A stretch of 64,000 nucleotides of DNA from Adiantum capillus-veneris (GCA_014529385.2 CM043966.1:93879087-93943086); one strand, 5' to 3'. Counted from the stretch's first letter, positions 11,473-22,645 are shown. Made by a program: numbers and translations. Notes: generated by a model not told the origin, from the letters alone.

Positions 11473-12297
11473 ATGAAGATATCAAGGAATAGGACGAAGA
11501 AGGCAATAAAGCGATCTCAAGAGCATTACATCAAGAAAGTACTAGAAAGGTTTGCAATGCAAGATGAAAAATTGGTTTCTACACCTTTGGCTAGTCACTT
11601 TAAACTAACCAAGGAAATGTGTCCAAAGACACGAGAGGAGATAGCCTATATGTCTAAAGTTCAATATGCTGCAGTGGTAGGTTCTCTAATGTATGCTATG
11701 GTTTGGACAAGGTCAGACATTGCACATGTGGTGGGAGTTGTGAGTAGATTCATGGACAATCCAGGTAAACAGCACTGTCAAGCTGTGAAGTGGAAACTGA
11801 GGTAATTAAAAGGGACAATAACAAATGATTTGTTTTTTGGAGGCACTGATATTTGCTTGCAAGGGTATACTGATGGAGATATGGTAGTGACAAAGATACT
11901 TGAAGGAGCACTACTGGCTATGTCTTCACATTTGGAGGCACAATAGTAAGTTGGGCTTCAAAGCTGCAGAAAGTGGTCTCCCTTTCTACCACGGAAGTGA
12001 CGGAGGCACGCAAAGAAATTTTGTGGCTTCACAGATTCTTGGAGGAGCTTGGATACAAGCAAAACAATTGTGTCTTATACAATGACAATCAAAGAGCCAT
12101 TCATCTAGCCAAAATTCAGCCTTTCATTCAAAGGACAAAGCACATTGAGGTGTGATATCACTTCATACATACGCTTTTGGAAGAGGGACAACTAAACCTA
12201 GGAAAGGTGCACACAAGTGAGAATCCTGCAAACATAGTTTACAAAGGTGTTCAACAAGGAGAAGTTGAGCTTTTGCTCATCTTCATTTGCATTAAAG
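11473..12297 (+). pseudogene. RT C-terminus and RNase H of copia A
   Basis: Frames at 11473-11805 and 11973-12155 carry MCPKTREEIAYMSKVQYAAV, VGSLMYAMVWTRSDIAHVVG and DNQRAIHLAK, the usual thumb and RNase H blocks. A frameshift near 11800 and another near 11970 break the protein. It ends in a degraded version of the C-terminus seen at 55560-55575 in element C. Confidence 0.82.
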
Positions 12298-12351
12298 GAT
12301 AAGATGCCAGGATGGAAAGCAGTATTAGTTTTGCTGTGGAGATATGTCTCC

Positions 12352-12861
12352 AAGTGGGAGATTGTTAAGTATGGAGCCCCTTGAACGTTTACTCTTAAAA
12401 ACGCACATTTGTAAGGCCCCAATTATGAGGAGAAGCCATCGTACGCAAGAAAAATCACTCATCAAGAAACCAAATCATGCTTGGAATATTTCCTTTTCGC
12501 CGAAATATTATGGTCGAATGACGGTCGGAAAGTGATCAAACAATGGTTAGTCGGTTGATCGGTGGTCGGCGGTTGGAAGTCTTTGGCCGGTAGCCAAATT
12601 CAATGGCCGGCAGGCAAACTTGTCTACGGTTGCACATGGACAAATGGCCGATTTCTAGGTGGACTTGTCTTCTCAATGGTGGCCACACATGGGCACATGG
12701 GAGAGTTCAACTTGGACTTGTCTACACAAGGAGAACTACAAACGGTTATCTCTCATGAGAGAGAGCAGCCATTTTGGTCTATAAAAAAGGAGGCCTCTTC
12801 TACACACAAAACACATTGTGAAGTTGACGAAACAAGGGGTGTGTGTGAAGTGGTGAGAGTG
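12352..12861 (+). repeat. PPT and truncated 3' LTR of copia A
   Basis: The polypurine tract AAGTGGGAGA (12352-12361) precedes LTR start TGTTAAGTATGGAG at 12363. LTR sequence runs to GGTGAGAGTG at 12861, where gypsy element 4 begins. The missing tail corresponds to AAGCAAGGCGGGAG.. in elements C and D. Confidence 0.85.
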
Positions 12862-13097
12862 TGTGTGCTTTGCCACACGTGTCAGAGGTTGGGAATATGT
12901 ATGTGCACTGTGTGCAAGCCACGAATGGCTGCAAGCACACAACTAGAAGATCCTAGCAAGCTCAAAGGGGCAGGGGTGTGTCACTCACCACTCAATGCTT
13001 CCTTCGTGAAGGATCATGTGCCCTAAAGAAGAAGGAGCCGTCATCGTCGCTGCGTTCAACCAGCGCCGCCGCCGCCAATGTCACCACAATGCTTGAT

Positions 13098-13134
<37 letters not shown>

Positions 13135-13459
13135 GCATACACACACACACACACACATACACACGTGAGCACACGAAGGAGAAGGAGACATAGATGGAGC
13201 AAGAGCACTTCTTAGCTTGCACCTCAAAGAATGAGGATTTTTAGGTCAAATGGACCTTTTATAACGGTTTGGCCCATTCACACATGGGCACCCACAGTGG
13301 CCGATCGTTTGCAAAACTACTGTAAAAATAAGATAAGTGGTGCACCTCTCATCGACAATCACCTACACACCTATTGGACCAGAAATCCCGGTCCATGACT
13401 CAATCAAATAAATTATAAGGCATCCGTCGAATGTGATAGGGTGTCTGTGAGGGTTAACA
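12862..13459 (-). repeat. 3' LTR of gypsy element 4
   Basis: On the minus strand it starts TGTTAACCCTCACAGACACC at 13459 and ends GCAAAGCACACACA near 12862. A minus-strand TATA box, TATAAAAGG, lies at 13255-13263. The transcribed part contains (CT)n and (AC)n runs at 13101-13165. The left edge is uncertain by a few bases because of the GT repeat. No partner LTR is in the window, so the boundary rests on the PPT, the TG/CA ends and the break in copia A. Confidence 0.75.
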
Positions 13460-13472
13460 TGCCCCCCTTCTT
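13460..13472 (-). promoter_or_regulatory. Polypurine tract of gypsy element 4
   Basis: Minus-strand AAGAAGGGGGGCA abuts the LTR start TGTTAACC. It would prime plus-strand cDNA synthesis. Confidence 0.8.
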
Positions 13473-14819
13473 GATGTAGATTCCGACCTCAAAAGCTATT
13501 GAGATGAAACTCCTTTGTCGACGTGGAAGAGCATCTGAGATTGAATGTCCTCAACCTTCTTCAATCACTGCAAAATCAACCAAAATTGGCACAGTAATTG
13601 CATTCTCATATACAATTAAAAAGCATATGCAGTTTGTAAGCACACAAATTGATTGGTAAAAGAATATTAAAAAATTTGTCAACTGCTGTAAACATTAAAC
13701 TATAATATAGTCAAACGCATAAGCAGTTGTAAAGGTAAAAAAACTAAACAAGTTTGGGGTCGCTAATTTAATGGCCAAAAGGCACTAGAGGTCAACTATT
13801 AATACCATGAGCAAGCTTCTCAATTCTCTCTCGTCAATTAAGCTGTTTAATCGCGAGAGCAAATTATTTCATGTTCGAGGGCTGACTAGAGGCTATACCT
13901 AGAAGACCTACAATAAAAGGAATTGCTTATGAAATCATCACCCGAATTATTCTCTGTGTTTGACCCCCCAAAGTGTTTTTTCACCTTGATTCAATTCATT
14001 GATGTGTGTGCTTATTTTGTATGCCTTGGGATTTTGCTTTCCAAGGAAAAGCTCCCACAATGGGAACCTCTAGGGCTCTAGTACCATAAGCAATACATGT
14101 AAGTGAAGTACCAAATCAAGCTGGGATTTCTCTTCCAACTTAAGATTTTACATTTGTGGCACTTTTGTTTTTTTGTTTTTCATTGCATTTTAATTTTGTA
14201 ACTTTGGGGGGTCATATGACACTTTTACCCTTCCCAGACTCATCACACTAGTAAGCTCCCTTTATAATACTTAAGCTAAAGGTCAATAGAGACTAAGCCC
14301 ACTAGAAAGCCCTAGTTCATTGCACACAATGTTACTTAAATCAATTAAGAACTTAAAGTAACCATTGATTATTAGAAAGGCATTCCCCATGGTATTAAGA
14401 GAAGATCTCTAACGCCTAAATTGGTCAAACTAGTTTAGTCAGACTGCTTGATTCTTAAACCTAAACAACGAATTATGACAGAAAATTTTATAGAATATAA
14501 TGTTTAATTTAAGAAAATGTGCTGAATATTTTGCTGCCAATCACATTTAAATTAGACAAACATGGATGCAAAAAAAAAGGTTAAGGGGAAATGCTAATGG
14601 ACAAGAAACACCCATTCGTGTGATGATCGTGCTCAATTCGAAGAGTGAACAAGACAAAGATTCCATGAAGTTCAAAATCGCAATTTTGTAATGCATTTTT
14701 GTACACACTAGAAAACACAAGGAATACCTCTAGGAGGCACATCAGTGGGAAAAGGTACGAACCTTTATTGAACACAACATAAAGAACCCTAACCTAATTA
14801 TTTGCCCCCCCCTAGAGGG
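13473..14819 (-). other. 3' non-coding region of gypsy element 4
   Basis: About 1.3 kb between the last open frame and the PPT. No domain is visible; the sequence is AT-rich with a T-rich run at 14165-14190 and a C-run at 14806-14813. Confidence 0.5.
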
Positions 14820-15260
14820 TCAGGGGAACACGATTTTGAATAGATGGGCGGGTAGCCCTAGTAGGTCTAAACCCCTATCCTTGTCATCGTTGATAAGAAC
14901 AAAGTTATCATCCGTGAGATCATACGTGCCATCTGTGTAATCATGTAACTCTTCCTCATCATTAGAGGTACAAATGTTAACTAAGAACGTCACTAGGCGT
15001 CTATAGTCATCTTGGTCAAAAGGGTAGGCTTGTGCAATCAGAGAGACGTTCTCTACTAAGTATGGATCAATTTTGGTCAAGAGACGTATCAGCCATTCTA
15101 ATTCCTTGAAATTATTCTCACACGCTAGCGTATCTACCAAATCCCATGCACAGGAAAGCACCAGGTAGACTATGTGAAACACATGTGAAAAGTAAAGAGG
15201 GTACCTCTCACCCAGGGTAGGAGTGGATGATTCTATCGTACTAGCCATATATGTACACAT
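14820..15260 (-). CDS. Unidentified acidic ORF at the 3' end of element 4
   Basis: A 146-codon open frame, the longest uninterrupted frame in the 3' third of element 4. It is acidic, with DDYRRLVTFLVN, SNDEEELHDYTDGTYDLTDD and NDDKDRGLDLLGLPAH; the middle (CENNFKELEWLIRLLTKIDP) looks helical. I know no family for it. It lies downstream of the second protease-like domain and the Ser/Thr/Pro-rich region in the same orientation, so it is probably the last part of an extra element-encoded protein rather than a host gene. Start codon choice is unsupported; it may be a piece of a longer broken frame. Confidence 0.45.
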   Translation of the reverse strand: MCTYMASTIESSTPTLGERYPLYFSHVFHIVYLVLSCAWDLVDTLACENNFKELEWLIRLLTKIDPYLVENVSLIAQAYPFDQDDYRRLVTFLVNICTSNDEEELHDYTDGTYDLTDDNFVLINDDKDRGLDLLGLPAHLFKIVFP

Positions 15261-15539
15261 AGACAGGTTTTGGTTAGTGTGTAAATATTATAAGGGTCAT
15301 GTCAAAAGGTTCGTCCTTATGCATAATGTGTTATTATGATTTTTGGGTCAGGTGCAAGAATTTGTAGATTTCCACATTTTTATTTGGTGGCTCTTGCTCT
15401 TTTACTTTTTTATTTTTGTTTTCTTGAGTATAGGGCTATCTATATATATTCCCTAAGATTGGGAGATTGATAGGTCAGGGAGGAAGGTTAAGAGGGGAGC
15501 AAGTGGATGATGTATGCCAACAAACACTCACCCCTTCCT

Positions 15540-16020
15540 TGGGTAGATCATACCTTTTGGAACGACGTCGTCACCTTTTGAAACGTTCTTCCAAGTTGTC
15601 ATGGGTGAAGAATTTTACCAATAGTTTCCGACCGCCCTAGGGGATTTCATCTAGTTGCAACGGTGGTAAGGTACTCTCCCATGATTTTACTTGCAACATT
15701 GTTGTAGGTGGTGAACTTACAACGGGAGATGCAAATTCTTTCTTGTTTGTATTGATATTTACAATGGTAGGCGGAGGTTGTATCGAAGCTTGTATTTTCG
15801 TATATGAACTACATGAAGAGCAAGAAGCTTCATTTATTTTTTCAATGTTGGAGCTGAGCGAAACAAGCCTTTCTCACTTGGGTACCCAAACTAGCTCCGG
15901 ACCATGTGTATAGTGTTCAGTGATCTTACCCTTCCCACAATCTTCAATCGACTTTATCGTTACAGGATTTGACTCACATGAGTTAGGTGACAGGTAAGAA
16001 CACAATTTACGTTTTGGCAC
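15540..16020 (-). pseudogene. Post-integrase Ser/Thr/Pro-rich region of element 4
   Basis: Reading the minus strand in one frame gives about 160 codons with only three stops. It contains SIEDCGKGKITEHYTHGPEL, SSNIEKINEASCSSCSSYTK, IQPPPTIVNINTNKKEFASP and LPPLQLDEIP, ending in a basic stretch with RRRSKRYDLPKEG. The composition is that of a flexible linker or nucleic-acid-binding tail, not a known enzyme. The low stop count suggests it was translated in the ancestral element. Confidence 0.5.
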
Positions 16021-16380
16021 CTGATTTTATTATTTCCTTCATAGTAGCCTTAGGCTTCCAATACTCGTTTAGGAATCCAATTCAACATTTTCTTACATTT
16101 CTGGGAGCGAGTGGGGAGTCTGTTACAAGGCTTTTTTTTTTTAGCATCATCAATGGTCGTTAAAGAACCTTTAGGGACCATTTGTATGTTTTCTTAGTTA
16201 TATCATGATGGGTCTTGTGTGTCTCATTTTTTGTTTCAACTACAGAAGTTGAAGCTCTAGAGAGTTGGGCTATAGTTACAGATGGTTCAACCTCATGGAC
16301 ATGCATTGTTTTGGGTTGTATTTTTTCGAAAGGTGATATCTCAGGGACTATGGCTTGAATGACGGGGCTAAGAGTTGTTT

Positions 16381-16714
16381 TCTATGTTGTGACACTCCTA
16401 GTCCCCCAATCAATAGTGCATTTGGTCGCTTTCATCCACGTTTGTCCTAGGTTTATATTGCCTTCCATAGTTCCAGCAGGCATGACCAAAAGGTCTTGAG
16501 CTACAATTCAATTGTCATAACTAATAGAAGTGTGCCAAATTCCAAAAATCGTAGTTTTTTTCTTGTTGATACCCTTGACTTGGATAGTACTCTCATATAG
16601 AGATGGATTTCCTAATTGACACCGCATCCCATATGACAATAGATTATATTTAGCACCCGTGTCCAATAAGGCGTTATATAGCACTTTTCCATAGGTGCTA
16701 TTTAACTAAATATC
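16381..16714 (-). pseudogene. Second aspartic-protease-like domain, after integrase (element 4)
   Basis: Minus-strand translation gives a retropepsin-like block. VLYNALLDTGAKYNLLSYGM carries the catalytic DTGA (16652-16663) and hydrophobic flanks; further on are STIQVKGINKK, VAQDLLVMPAG and INLGQTWMKATKCTIDW, which fits the usual C-terminal G-x-x-W/D block of retrotransposon proteases. Only two in-frame stops interrupt it before the terminal TAG at 16381-16383. Gypsy elements normally carry one protease, upstream of RT; this element has that one too (20800-21110). Function is unknown. Confidence 0.65.
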
Positions 16715-16817
16715 ATAGAGGTGTGTTAGAGTCCAACAAATCATCCTCTATTTCAACATGAAATGTATGTGTAACTCTAAGGTTGGCCTCTCATTGGCGT
16801 TTTATACGTTGTTGTCA

Positions 16818-16980
16818 CTCCTTAGCCTCAGCTTGAGCTTGTATCTTTTTCAATTTTGCTCGTGCCTTGGCTGCCTTTTTTTAATGAATGGCATGTAGCT
16901 CCTCTTGGATTAAAGGATCATAGTATCTTTTGAATTTACTCCCATTGAGGAATCCAATGGTTTCAACTCCATCGAGAGTT
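16818..16980 (-). pseudogene. Integrase C-terminal end and charged helix (element 4)
   Basis: One frame reads GTLDGVETIGFLNGSKFKRY YDPLIQEELHAIH, like the end of a gypsy integrase. After one stop comes KKAAKARAKLKKIQAQAEAKE-type sequence (16818-16880), a strongly charged segment expected to form a helix or coiled coil. It links integrase to the second protease-like domain and shares their strand. Confidence 0.55.
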
Positions 16981-17871
16981 CCACATGAATGGTACCTTAT
17001 GGGTGATTTTGCATACTCTATTTGGTCCTTTTCCTGCATATTTCAATTTTTCCTTCTCGTTACACACTCCATACATAAGGACTTTATCCCCAAACTTGAT
17101 ATCTTTGTTCCTTAAATGACGATCAAAACATTTCTTTCTCCTATCTTTCTCCACCACAACTGCGTTTTGCACAACCAATTGTCTTTCTTCATCTAACCTC
17201 TCAAGGATATATAAACGCTCAACTAAAGGGTTACCATCCCAATCTTCTTGTGAAGCTACCCATAGACTAAGAATTATAAATTCCCATGGCATTACTATTT
17301 CTTGGCTATATACCATTTTGAATGGTATACAATTAATAGCCACTTTGTAAGCAGTACGGTAAGCCCATAGAGCTAATGTCAGCTTCAAATCCCAGTCTGT
17401 ACGATGAGCTTACATTGTTTTGGTCAAGATAGAAATTAAGGTCTTGTTAGTGCTCTCAGCTTAGCCATTCACTTGTGGATAATAAGGCATGGACTTATGG
17501 TTGGCTATCATGAAGTTTGGCGTGAGTTCCTTTATCACTCCATTTATAAAATGAGTACCATTGTCACTCACAATCTCAAAGGGACAAACAAATCGTGTAA
17601 TAATGTTCTTAAAGAGAAACTTAGCAGTTGACCATGCATCAGCCTTGCGTATTGCCCTGACTTCCACCCACTTTATCACATAATCAGTTGCAACAATAAT
17701 ATATTGAGATTGAGTGTTGCGAGCTACCAAACTAATTGGGCCTACAAAGTCTAAACCCCATTTTTCAAATGGTTGAGTCACTTTAATAGATGTGTAAAGG
17801 CATCTTATCATTTTGTTGTGTGATTTTGTAACGTTGGTATTCATCACACCCTTTTGCAAAAAGTGATGCAT
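16963..17871 (-). pseudogene. Integrase of gypsy element 4
   Basis: Two frames (17461-17871 and 16963-17388) cover the core. The first has FEKWGLDFVGPISL, IVATDYVIKWVEVRAI, FLFKNIITRFVCPFEIVSDN and GTHFINGVI (catalytic Asp residues); the second has LALWAYRTAYKVAINCIPF, the EAVMP-like region as EIVMPWEF, and the DRHLRNKDIKFGDKVLM block. A stop near 17460 and a frameshift separate them. The N-terminal zinc-binding part is degraded in 17872-18090. Confidence 0.85.
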
Positions 17872-18090
17872 CTTTGAATAAGGTAGTCCACCAATAGCCT
17901 GGTTGCAACACCTTTCTAGCAGTTAGTTCCTGTGAGAAGTGTCCTCCGGCTATACCCACGTGGGCTTCTTACGATATGTATAAATACTCATCCTCACGAT
18001 CACAACGTCTAAGAATATCATCCTTCCCTAATTTGTAGAGAATTCCTGCATCAGAGAATAAGGTTCGCATTCCTTTAATAATTTATCGAG

Positions 18091-18680
18091 CTATATCCTT
18101 ATACGAAGCTCTTTGGATGAAAAACCACTAACTAAAAAGTTAACAATCTTCTCACTCCATTCAGGCATGGTCTTGACTAGGAATAGGGAAGTATCGGGCA
18201 ATCCATCATCAATTCCAGTAGGGGCTTCACCATTGGGTATGCGAGACAAATGATCTGCCATGACATGTCTTTTACTGGCTCTCACCACAATGGTAAAATC
18301 AAACTGAAGAAGAATCAACAACCATCGTGTAATTATTCTCGTGGAATAGGGTTTATTTACTAGATACAACAATGCTTGATGATCCACATAGATAACAAAC
18401 TTGTTGGAAAGAAGGTAGTAGCGAAATTTCTTCACTGCGTAAATCATAGCTAACCCCGCTCTGTAGTGGTGTAGTTCCTCTCAGCATCATTCAATTGATG
18501 ACTTGCAAAGCTAATGGGGTAGTCCAATTTATGTTCTCCTGGTTGAGCTAGAACACACCCAATAGCAAAGTTTGATGCATCAATATGCACATGGAAAATT
18601 ACATTCCAATCGGGCACTCGTAAAATGGGAGCACTTGTCAAGGCCTTTTTTAATAACTCATAGACATGGTCACACTCCAC
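18091..18680 (-). pseudogene. RNase H of gypsy element 4
   Basis: Two adjoining frames contain LTSAPILRVPDWNVIFHVHI with DASNFAIGCVLAQPGE, then ISFASHQLNDAERNYTTTER, MIYAVKKFRYYLLSNKFVIY with VDHQALLYLVNKP, and VMADHLSRIPNGEAPTGIDD. Catalytic acidic residues are mostly kept. A stop at 18448-18450 splits the domain just after TTERG. Confidence 0.87.
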
Positions 18681-18689
18681 GGTCTAGTG

Positions 18690-19530
18690 GAACTCGATAA
18701 GAATCTTGTACAATGGGCAAGCTATCTCGGCAAAGTTTAAAATAAACCGTTGGTAATAACCAACTTGGCCCATGAACCTTTGAACTCATTTATAGTTTGT
18801 AGGTGGTGGCAAATCAACAATGGCTTTAATTTTGCTCTCATCTGTGGAAATCCCATTTCTGGACACTATATGCCCTAAAATGACTCCATGTTTAACCCAA
18901 AATTGGCATTTCAAAGGGTTTAATGAGATGCGATACAATCTGCACTTTTCAAACACCTTTTGTAGACATGATAGATGTTCTTTCCAAGAAGAATAAACAC
19001 AAAGGTCATCTAAGAAAGCTTCACAAAAGTCCTCAAATGTTTCCTAGAAGTAGTGTTTATTAATCTTTGGAAGGTAGCAGGGGCATTGGTTAAGCCAAAA
19101 GCCATATCACGAAATGCAAACACTCCAAATTTGGTTATAAAAGCACTTTTAGCTTGGTCCTCTAGCACAATTGTGATTTGATTGTAGCTAGAGTACCCAT
19201 CTAAAAATCTATCAGCTTCCTTCCCTGCGACTCTTTCAAGAACATGTTTTGAATATGGCAAGGGGTAATGGTTCCTCCTAGTGGCTGCATTGACTTTCTT
19301 GAGGTCCACGCACACTTTGAGTTTCCATTCTTTTTTGGCACAATTACTATTGGAGACACCCATTTTGAGTGCTCAATAGGGTATATGAATCCGCATTCGA
19401 CAAGATTTTCAATCTCTTCTTGAACAATCTTTGCATACTTAGGATTCATTGGGTAGGGTCGCTGGACTGGTTTAGCCGTGCTATTCATGGGAATTGTGTG
19501 TTGCACCACGGAGGGTGGAACACCTTTCAT
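18690..19530 (-). pseudogene. Reverse transcriptase of gypsy element 4
   Basis: The frames include VVQHTIPMNSTAKPVQRPYP, ECGFIYPIEHSKWVSPIVIV with PKKNG, CVDLKKVNAATRRNHYPLPY, FLDGYSSYNQI and [20 protein letters not shown] with QRL. The active-site box FLDD lies at 19005-19016, followed by LCVYSSWKEH. A frameshift near 19330 and stops downstream of the active site inactivate it. Confidence 0.88.
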
Positions 19531-19539
19531 ATCGTGATA

Positions 19540-20795
19540 TGTCCAAGCAAATATATCCTTGAATTCCTTAAGAAGCTCTTTAAGTACATACTCCCTCAGT
19601 CTCAGTCAGATCTTGGGCAATGAAAACAGGTTTGGACTCCTTACCTAGGTCTACTAACTCTATTTCCTTAACTATTGCAGGACCATCATAGACTCCATTT
19701 CTTCCATCGATAGATTTTCTTTAAGCCTTTGTATACACAACCTTATGCTCCTCCGTTGTGTAGGATTTGAAATGCTCAGGTGCAGGGTGTAAGTCCATTG
19801 GGTCTTATTGTTCTGTGGACTGTGATTTCTCTTCCGCTTCCTTTTGTTGTTGAGCTAGCTCTCGGTTTTTGCGTCTCCTTACAGTACGGCTCAACTTTGG
19901 CTTCTCTGTAGCCATTAACTATGCAATGTCAATGGGTTGTGGACTGCACCACACGACGCTTTGAAGGTATTCACCCCAATTATCTACCAACTTATGATGA
20001 GCATCACATGCCCCTATATAATTAAGCCATTCTACAGTAGATTTCTTTTCATTTATCCTAGCATGCACATTTGCTTAATATCGCGGCCTCTTATATCTCT
20101 TACTCTTCTTGTCTAGTTTTCTATTACATCCTTCCTCTAGTGAAGAGTCACTACATGAATCACTACTTGTGTCTTCTCCTCTCCCGGATAGATTGTCATC
20201 TAGGGTACCGTTGGGCCTTGAATGGTTTGTCCCCACATTTGCGCCAAGATTTAACTCAGATTCTTCATCTTTAGATTCAATTTCAATTCATGATTCCGAT
20301 TTTGAAATGTGTGGGCTATAGTCTTTTGAGACGCTACTGGTTTTAATGTCAGTCAAGCCAGCTGGATCTTTGTCTATCAAATCATAAGTAGCAGATTTGA
20401 CTACTTTGTCCCTTGCTGTCCTCGGAATCAGGATTAAGGCTGTCTGGTAGGTCATTCGAAGCTATATGCATTGCTCCTATCATATTTAAAGGTACGATTT
20501 GTGGCATTTCATCCCCCTTAGGTGTTACCCAGCTCATCCCCTCATTTCCCCAAGTGTCTATAGTTGCTGCTAGGTGGACCCAATCCACATTGTCAAACTC
20601 AGTCATCCCAGGTAGAACATCCATATAAGGGGAATCTTCCCCAGCATCAGTGTCCTTTTTACACGTGTAACAATATTGCAATGGGGCCGAGCGAACTGTG
20701 GCGTTAGATCTATGATCAATTATAAATCTGTTCCCTAGAGGATGAGCCCGACTAGTTACAAGATCAACTCGAAAGACAGAGTCTTGGAACTGCAA
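19540..20795 (-). pseudogene. Protease-to-RT linker of gypsy element 4
   Basis: A 137-codon open frame (20382-20795) with FRVDLVTSRAHPLGNRFIID and CYTCKKDTDAGED continues the protease region. Beyond it, degraded frames to about 19540 include a basic patch read as RTVRRRKNRELAQQQKEAEE. I recognise no enzyme domain. It probably encodes the flexible connection between protease and RT. Confidence 0.5.
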
Positions 20796-20799
20796 GTAG

Positions 20800-21122
20800 A
20801 CATGGTTTTTAGACTAGTCATGCACCATTTTTGCTTCCCTCATGAAACGATGTCCTAAGATCATCTCCGATGATATAGTGTGCTTGGAAAAATCCATAAC
20901 AATGAAGGTATGCCTTATTTTGTGTCCAAAGACCTTGATCTTGAGATCTTATAGCATCCCAATAGGTTTGACAATAGTCCCATTGGCCATTTTTACTACT
21001 ATGTTTGTAGTCCCAAGGTGAGGTCTTCCCATAGATTCCTAGCAATTTTTTGTTACAATGCTAACCCCAGTGCCACCATCAAGGATTCCCTTCACAATTA
21101 ATCCCTTGGTAGTTATTGGTAT
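20800..21122 (-). pseudogene. Aspartic protease of gypsy element 4, cut at its start
   Basis: The minus strand reads GLIVKGILDGGTGVSIVTKN at about 21050-21110, the DGG(S/T)G form of the retropepsin active site, then MGRPHLGTTNIVVKMANGTI and MILGHRFMREAKMV (20818-21045), the closing G-x-x-W/F block. One stop follows the active site. The sequence stops at 21122 against the LTR of element 3, so gag is missing. Confidence 0.75.
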
Positions 21123-21494
21123 TGTCATAAAAACTAATATCTAAATCTCCCAAATGATTTTCTCATGTTAAACTAATCATTTAATATGGGGAGGTACTAG
21201 GGGAATAAAAGCTAGAATATTGGTAAGGTTGCTAGACCGGTCTCAGCAAGGATCCAAAGGAGGAAAAATAGGGATCCAAAAGGGGACAGTCTTCAAAAGA
21301 GCAATGTGCATCAATGGAGCTTAAAAGACCTAAGGTTCATCTCCATTAAGACTTCCATAGGCTAAAGTTCCTAAATCTAATTAAATCATCAAATGGCCAA
21401 AGTGGGGGAAAATTGGATGGTTATGGGAAGACTAAAAAGTCTTCCCACATCCTAGGAAGGAGGGGGAGAGCCCTAATGGTAGGGGATGTGAGAG

Positions 21495-21578
<84 letters not shown>

Positions 21579-22057
21579 CCAAGCTCTCTCCCAAAGGGAA
21601 GAATACATGTTAGGCTCCTAGGCCAATTGCCCCCAAATTCCCCTCAAATCCTAATGGATGGCCATAGGGGTGGACCAATGAGAATTAGGCTAGAATAAAA
21701 TTAGTTTAATCAATTAAAAAATCCTTGATAAAAGAACCAATAGAAATTAAGCTCCCTACAAGACTATTGGACATTCTACCAAGGGGTCCAATGAGCATCC
21801 AACAGCCTAATGGCTTGCTTGATTCCTGTTGGCCAGGAGACTAAAAGGTCCAATGAGAGTTTAAATAAATCATTTAATTACCTAAAGCTCTCACAAAAGG
21901 GGAAAGGGGGACACAAATCACAAGGCTATCAATTATGCTTCTTATTTGTTATTGGCTAAGCCCTAAAGGAACCAATGGGAAGCCAGCAAGAGAAAAAAGC
22001 AAGAGGGGTCGACCAAGTAGAGAGAGATAGTTGGCATTTTTAGTCTAACTCACTTTG

Positions 22058-22111
<54 letters not shown>

Positions 22112-22524
22112 CTTATGTGTTGAGCAAGAACTCCATCTCCTTCTCTAAGCATTGAGAAGCAGAGGCCTACACCAACAACTCTTGGCTGTGGAATGCAAAA
22201 TCCAACCAAGAGCCGAGCTTCAATGGCATGCATGCTCATCTCCTCTACCATGCTAATTACTAAGCTAAGCTATGATATTAGAGTAATTATGTGAGGAGAA
22301 TACTTCTTTCTCGTAAGATACATCTTCTTCCTCTCAATCTTTCCTCATTCCCTGCTAGCTCTCACCATTTTTGAAGGTGTGTGAGGTCTTGGATTGAGGC
22401 TAGGGACACTAGGTGTGTTTTTCAAGCATAATTTGGTGTATGAAGCTTCCATCTTCATTGCACCAACGAGTTTTGTCAAGGAACACAAAGATTGTATAAT
22501 ACAAAAGTCTCCTTTGATAGGAGA
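21123..22524 (+). repeat. 5' LTR of element 3, first part
   Basis: It matches 34269-34858 closely, with GGGGAGGTAC, GCTAGAATATTGGTAAGG and CTAAAAAGTCTTCCCACATC. It contains an (AC)n run of about 80 bases at 21497-21576, much longer than the partner run at 34645-34670, and a second (AC)n at about 22061-22110. The LTR is interrupted after GGAGA at 22520-22524. Confidence 0.9.
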
Positions 22525-22645
22525 TAAGAGGCCCAGGGAACTGCCATGCTTTGGATTCACTGCCCAACCTCCCATATATAGCCCCTTAGCCTCTGGTCTC
22601 TTTGCCCGGGTCCGTGACCCCCCTGGGTATGCTCTTGGCCATACA
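22525..22645 (-). repeat. 3' LTR of gypsy element 2
   Basis: Plus-strand TAAGAGGCCCAGGGAACT to TTGGCCATACA. It is about 20 bases shorter than the right LTR because of differences in the middle (about 22578-22606). Its terminal dinucleotides differ slightly from the usual TG/CA. Confidence 0.88.

Larger units (their letters stand above)
2158..12861 (+). mobile_element. Ty1/copia retrotransposon A, interrupted and degenerate
   Basis: A plus-strand copia element in the usual order LTR - PBS - gag - PR - IN - RT - RNase H - PPT - LTR. The 5' LTR is 2158-3108, the coding region 3182-4604 and 9845-12297, the PPT 12352-12361, and the 3' LTR starts at 12363. Three insertions break it: a solo LTR in the 5' LTR, gypsy element 1 in the integrase region, and gypsy element 4 in the 3' LTR. 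All domains carry stops or frameshifts. Elements C and D belong to the same family. Confidence 0.9.
12862..21122 (-). mobile_element. Gypsy element 4 with post-integrase extension
   Basis: A minus-strand Ty3/gypsy element lacking its 5' end. In transcriptional order (right to left): protease (about 20800-21110), linker, RT (18690-19530), RNase H (18091-18680), integrase (16963-17871), a long extra region (14820-16960), PPT (13460-13472) and 3' LTR (12862-13459). The right edge stops inside the protease where the LTR of element 3 begins at 21123, so gag, primer site and 5' LTR are absent. It entered the 3' LTR of copia A. The RT block DGYSSYNQI and RNase H blocks HVHIDASNFAIGCVLAQPGE and YTTTERG place it in a non-chromovirus gypsy lineage. 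Confidence 0.88.

Noticed and set aside
14806-14825. G-run on the minus strand as the PPT of element 4
   Set aside because: No TG-starting LTR follows it, whereas 13460-13472 has a good PPT directly followed by TGTTAACC and a TATA-bearing LTR.
21050-21110. DGGTG as a mutated, dead protease site
   Set aside because: DGG(S/T)G is, as I recall, normal for this gypsy lineage, so I do not count it as damage.
21413-21613. Open frame with long Thr-His repeats
   Set aside because: It is simply the translated (AC)n microsatellite in the LTR of element 3. The same applies to frames at 2438-2713, 9477-9707, 51537-51813, 59570-59925 and 61059-61319.
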